This document shows, piece by piece, positions 62,515-64,000 of a DNA stretch of 64,000 nt (positions are counted from its first letter, which is position 1; each line of letters opens with the position of its first letter). The position numbers were made by a program, and so were the translations under genes. The DNA is from Methylicorpusculum sp. (GTDB lineage: Bacteria > Pseudomonadota > Gammaproteobacteria > Methylococcales > Methylomonadaceae). The stretch spans positions 62,001 to 126,000 of the forward strand of contig NZ_JAUSBX010000011.1 in assembly GCF_030651835.1 (NCBI RefSeq), given 5' to 3'. The notes beneath the pieces are model-generated. The model saw only the letters and a list, made by a program, of their open reading frames with translations. It was not told where the DNA came from and made no database searches.

Positions 62515-64000
62515 ATGAACGATCAATTGAACTGGAAAATGATTTTGCAATCTGCTGACTCATTGATTTCAGACAACTTAATAGCATTGATTGCCGGCCT
62601 GTTGGTCATCGGTCTTTTGTTCTTAAGCTTACTGGCATGGCTGTTCATCAAAAACAGACATAAACGGCAAACTGAGCTAAAACAAGAATCCTTGCCTGAG
62701 TCTACAGCCTGGCATGCAAAGTCAGCTGAAGCTGTGTTGGCTGAGTTAAAAACAAACCCGGATCAAGGTCTCAGTGATACGGAAGCTCAAGAGCGCTTTA
62801 CCCGATACGGGCCAAATCGTTTACCCGAACAAAAACCGCGCAGCGCACTGGTTCGCTTTATCAGCCAGTTCCATAACCTGCTGATTTACGTGTTGTTAGC
62901 AACAGCAGCCATTACCGCGATGCTAGAACACTGGACTGATACTTTCGTTATTCTTGGCGTCGTACTCGTCAACTCGATGATTGGTTACGTACAAGAGGGC
63001 AAAGCCGAAGACGCCTTGCAAGCCATCAAGAAGATGCTTTCTTCTCATGCGCTGGTCTTGCGCAATGAAAAAAAAACAACCATTCCGGCATCAGACTTGG
63101 TGCCGGGCGACATTGTGATGTTGCAATCGGGCGATAAAGTTCCTGCCGATCTACGCTTAATCACAGTTAAAAATCTGCAGATACAAGAGGCGGTCTTAAC
63201 CGGCGAATCAGTCCCTATCGAAAAACGTCCTCAAGAAGTTGCCCAAGATGCCGTGCTTGGCGACCGGTTTAACTTGGCCTATTCAGGCACTCTGGTGACA
63301 TTTGGTCAAGCAAGAGGTGTCGTTGTCGGAACAGGCGTTCAAACCGAAATCGGCCACATCAGCCAAATGGTTTCCCAGGTCCAAACACTGACTACACCTT
63401 TGCTGCTGCAAATGGCTGTATTTGCTCGATGGATAACGGCGGCCGTCATTGTTTTATCCGGCCTGGTATTCGCCTTTGGCATACTCGTGCGCGGCGGCGA
63501 TACTGTCGACATGTTCATGACGGTCGTGGGACTTGCGGTCGCTGCCATTCCTGAAGGGCTGCCTGCTATTTTAACAGTGACACTGGCAATAGGCGTACAG
63601 AGTCTGGCGAGTCGGAATGCAATTATCCGGCGTCTACCGGCAGTTGAAACGCTGGGCGCTGTCAGCATCATCTGTTCCGACAAAACGGGTACGTTAACCC
63701 GCAACGAAATGACCGTCAGCTCCATAATCACAGAAGAACACCATATTGATATCACCGGCACAGGCTATGAACCAGCAGGCGATTTTCAATGTGCCGGGCA
63801 ATCCATTACTCCGGAGAACCACTCAACCCTGCTAGCAACATTACAATCGGCGCTATATTGTAACGATTCGAGGTTGGAACTCGCTGATGGCACCTGCAAA
63901 ATTCACGGTGATCCTATGGAAGCAGCGTTGTTGGTTGCCGCATTGAAAGCCGGCCTGAACTCTGATGAAGCACTAAAAGAATGGCCCCGCCGAGATTTGA
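62515..64000 (+). CDS. P-type cation-transporting ATPase (P2-like), C-terminal part outside the window
   Basis: About 495 codons are visible, and the frame stays open to the edge. An extra N-terminal membrane helix (about 21-44, LIALIAGLLVIGLLFLSLLAWLFI) precedes the cation-ATPase N domain (LSDTEAQERFTRYGPNRLPEQ). The actuator has LTGESVPIEK. M4 is AAIPEGLPAILTVTLAIGVQ, the PEGL pattern of Ca2+/Na+-type pumps. The phosphorylated Asp is about residue 389 in SDKTGTLTRNEM. Ca2+ or Mg2+/Na+ transport is possible; the ion cannot be fixed from this half. Confidence 0.92.
   Translation, partial: MNDQLNWKMILQSADSLISDNLIALIAGLLVIGLLFLSLLAWLFIKNRHKRQTELKQESLPESTAWHAKSAEAVLAELKTNPDQGLSDTEAQERFTRYGPNRLPEQKPRSALVRFISQFHNLLIYVLLATAAITAMLEHWTDTFVILGVVLVNSMIGYVQEGKAEDALQAIKKMLSSHALVLRNEKKTTIPASDLVPGDIVMLQSGDKVPADLRLITVKNLQIQEAVLTGESVPIEKRPQEVAQDAVLGDRFNLAYSGTLVTFGQARGVVVGTGVQTEIGHISQMVSQVQTLTTPLLLQMAVFARWITAAVIVLSGLVFAFGILVRGGDTVDMFMTVVGLAVAAIPEGLPAILTVTLAIGVQSLASRNAIIRRLPAVETLGAVSIICSDKTGTLTRNEMTVSSIITEEHHIDITGTGYEPAGDFQCAGQSITPENHSTLLATLQSALYCNDSRLELADGTCKIHGDPMEAALLVAALKAGLNSDEALKEWPRRDL

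Overview
The window is a piece of chromosome from a gammaproteobacterium. The gene content and order (MSHA-type pilus genes, minCDE, rpoN-hpf-rapZ, the lpt/kds and mla-murA-his blocks, petABC-sspAB, nnr-tsaE-amiB and mutL-miaA), a short-form HisG and a PEP-CTERM protein would fit a methane-oxidising Methylococcales-like lineage. That placement is an inference; no methanotrophy gene is present. No rRNA, tRNA, CRISPR array or transposase gene was found.

Layout. 1-4762: MSHA minor pilins and major pilin on the minus strand, with a divergent zinc-ribbon protein and a MshQ-like DUF6701 surface protein. 4874-6993: minCDE plus a small winged-helix gene. 7111-13401 (minus): rapZ, hpf, rpoN, lptB, lptA, lptC, kdsC, kdsD, i.e. 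nitrogen/sugar-phosphate regulation, ribosome hibernation and LPS export/Kdo synthesis. 13669-20550 (plus): mlaFEDB without mlaC, murA, hisG, hisD, hisC. 20714-27935 (minus): a signalling cluster with a hybrid kinase, an internally deleted response-regulator remnant, a PAS sensor without a kinase domain, and a response regulator with an HD-GYP domain. 28354-32214: cytochrome bc1 (petABC) and sspAB. 33302-35765: gapA and pykA. 36336-38972: an exopolysaccharide-initiating glycosyl-phosphate transferase and a VanZ-family membrane protein.

38973-42800 is a decay zone. It holds a frameshifted DUF1778/GNAT toxin-antitoxin fossil, a small ORF interrupted by a MITE, a membrane-anchored REC-HPt protein, and remains of a PAS/EAL protein. 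43056-48839 returns to conserved genes (an NlpC/P60 lipoprotein, an OmpA-like lipoprotein, pncC, an NTF2-like protein, miaA, mutL). 49150-52726 holds an HDOD protein, a sigma-54 activator and a divergent PEP-CTERM protein, wedged between mutL and the amiB-tsaE-nnr genes that usually sit next to it. 56245-64000 carries queG, an LdtD-type L,D-transpeptidase, a calcium-binding-like protein, MarC, a DUF5610 protein and a truncated P-type ATPase gene.

The most unusual signal is noncoding. Five copies of a 164-213 bp palindromic element with CAGCAA... termini are each flanked by a 9-bp target-site duplication (four exact, one with one mismatch). Two copies of a second, 153-bp element with GTA... 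termini have 8-bp near-duplications. The two families have different ends but appear to share a hairpin core. One copy interrupts an ORF that reads cleanly when the element is removed, one has replaced the stop codon of hisC, and one lies inside the sigma-54 regulatory region of the PEP-CTERM gene.
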